A stretch of DNA of 6,648 nucleotides, from assembly GCA_030725885.1 (NCBI GenBank), contig JANRET010000051.1:1-6648 (forward strand), read 5' to 3'. A program made the translations under genes and the position numbers. Of the stretch, positions 6,111 to 6,648 are shown piece after piece (the stretch's first letter is position 1; every line of letters begins with the position of its first letter). The notes below the pieces were generated by a model. That model made no database searches. It worked only from the letters and a program-made list of their open reading frames with translations, and was not told where the DNA came from. The stretch is from Microbacteriaceae bacterium (GTDB taxonomy: Bacteria > Actinomycetota > Actinomycetes > Actinomycetales > Microbacteriaceae).

Positions 6111-6648
6111 ATGAAAGTTCTCGTGTTCGGTGCAGGTCGAATGGGCGCGATTCGTGTCGAAGACCTCGCCAGTGATGCTCGGGTGAGCGAAGTCCTCGTT
6201 ACCAATCGAAATGAGCAACGGGCAAAGGACCTCGCGTCGCAATTCGGTGCCACCGTCGTTCCCTGGGAAAAGGCGACGGGTCCGATGGCCGACGCTGTCG
6301 TGGTTGCTGTGGGCACGGACGCGCACGACGCTGTTCTGTCGAACGTTGTCCCGCAGGGTATTCCCGTGCTGTGCGAAAAACCGATTGCCAAGACCCTCGA
6401 GGCGACCGAAGCGGCTATCGCGCTCGCGCAGTCGAGCGGGTCTCCTCTGCAGATTGGATTCCAACGTCGATTCGATGAGTCGATTCGGTCCGTGCACAGC
6501 ACTATTCAGACCGGTGCTATCGGCACCGTCTACTCGTTGACGATGACGGCCCATGACCATACGCCGAGCGCCCGCGAGTTCATTGCCGGAAGCGGTGGAA
6601 TCTTTCGCGACATGCACGTGCACGACTTTGACTTGGTGCGATGGTTGA
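6111..6648 (+). CDS. iolG: IolG-like inositol 2-dehydrogenase (Gfo/Idh/MocA family), N-terminal part, cut by window edge
   Basis: NAD-dependent dehydrogenase likely to oxidise myo-inositol to 2-keto-myo-inositol, the entry step of the pathway. Only the first 179 codons are visible; family members have about 330-350 residues. The Rossmann fold starts at once (MKVLVFGAGRMG, with GAGRMG at 7-12). EKP is at 89-91 (Lys90), GFQRRFD at 116-122, and the catalytic pair Asp167/His171 lies in FRDMHVHDFDLVRWL at 165-179. The GFxRRFD and FxDMxxHDFDLxRW patterns are typical of inositol 2-dehydrogenases and close relatives. ATG 6111 is chosen for its GAGG site and its fit to the first beta-strand. It is transcribed away from the iol operon from a shared 93-nt control region. 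The reading frame stays open at the window end: the terminal TGA letters are out of frame. A related inosose or scyllo-inositol dehydrogenase cannot be excluded. Confidence 0.85.
   Translation, partial: MKVLVFGAGRMGAIRVEDLASDARVSEVLVTNRNEQRAKDLASQFGATVVPWEKATGPMADAVVVAVGTDAHDAVLSNVVPQGIPVLCEKPIAKTLEATEAAIALAQSSGSPLQIGFQRRFDESIRSVHSTIQTGAIGTVYSLTMTAHDHTPSAREFIAGSGGIFRDMHVHDFDLVRWL

Overview
The window carries most of a myo-inositol catabolic locus. Six genes read leftward (minus strand) as one tightly packed operon. A seventh gene, divergently oriented, starts at the right edge. The DNA is GC-rich by eye, with strong G/C preference at third codon positions. The operon pairs a stand-alone PfkB-type IolC with a separate (beta/alpha)8-barrel protein that resembles the Cgl0159 family of Corynebacterium. 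These traits suggest an actinomycete (Actinomycetota), but no rRNA or other taxonomic marker is present, so this is inference.

Layout in transcription order from the right: a divergent promoter region (6018-6110); iolE, inosose dehydratase (6017-5121); iolC, 5-dehydro-2-deoxygluconokinase (5115-4171); a class I aldolase-like barrel protein (4174-3257); iolB, 5-deoxy-glucuronate isomerase (3260-2367); a 394-residue Gfo/Idh/MocA-family oxidoreductase (2364-1180); and iolD, the ThDP-dependent trihydroxycyclohexane-1,2-dione hydrolase (1190 to the left edge, N-terminal 396 codons only). Rightward from 6111 runs a second, more IolG-like Gfo/Idh/MocA dehydrogenase, of which 179 codons are visible. 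Genes in the leftward block either overlap by 4 or 11 nt or are separated by 2-5 nt, so they are almost certainly co-transcribed and translationally coupled.

Together the proteins account for nearly the whole pathway. IolG oxidises inositol to 2-keto-myo-inositol, IolE dehydrates it, IolD opens the ring, IolB isomerises 5-deoxy-glucuronate to 2-deoxy-5-keto-D-gluconate, and IolC phosphorylates it. The barrel protein is the obvious candidate to cleave the 6-phosphate into dihydroxyacetone phosphate and malonic semialdehyde, the job done by IolJ in Bacillus. No IolA (malonic/methylmalonic semialdehyde dehydrogenase), inositol transporter or regulator gene lies in the window; they may be beyond the edges.

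The least ordinary features are the aldolase candidate, the extra in-operon dehydrogenase, and the compact divergent control region. That region holds a 14-bp near-palindrome with a central CG and a separate 10-mer close to the published corynebacterial IolR motif. I saw no mobile element, CRISPR array, RNA gene or clear terminator. The locus looks like a recognisable catabolic operon with a few under-characterised parts, not a wholly new system.
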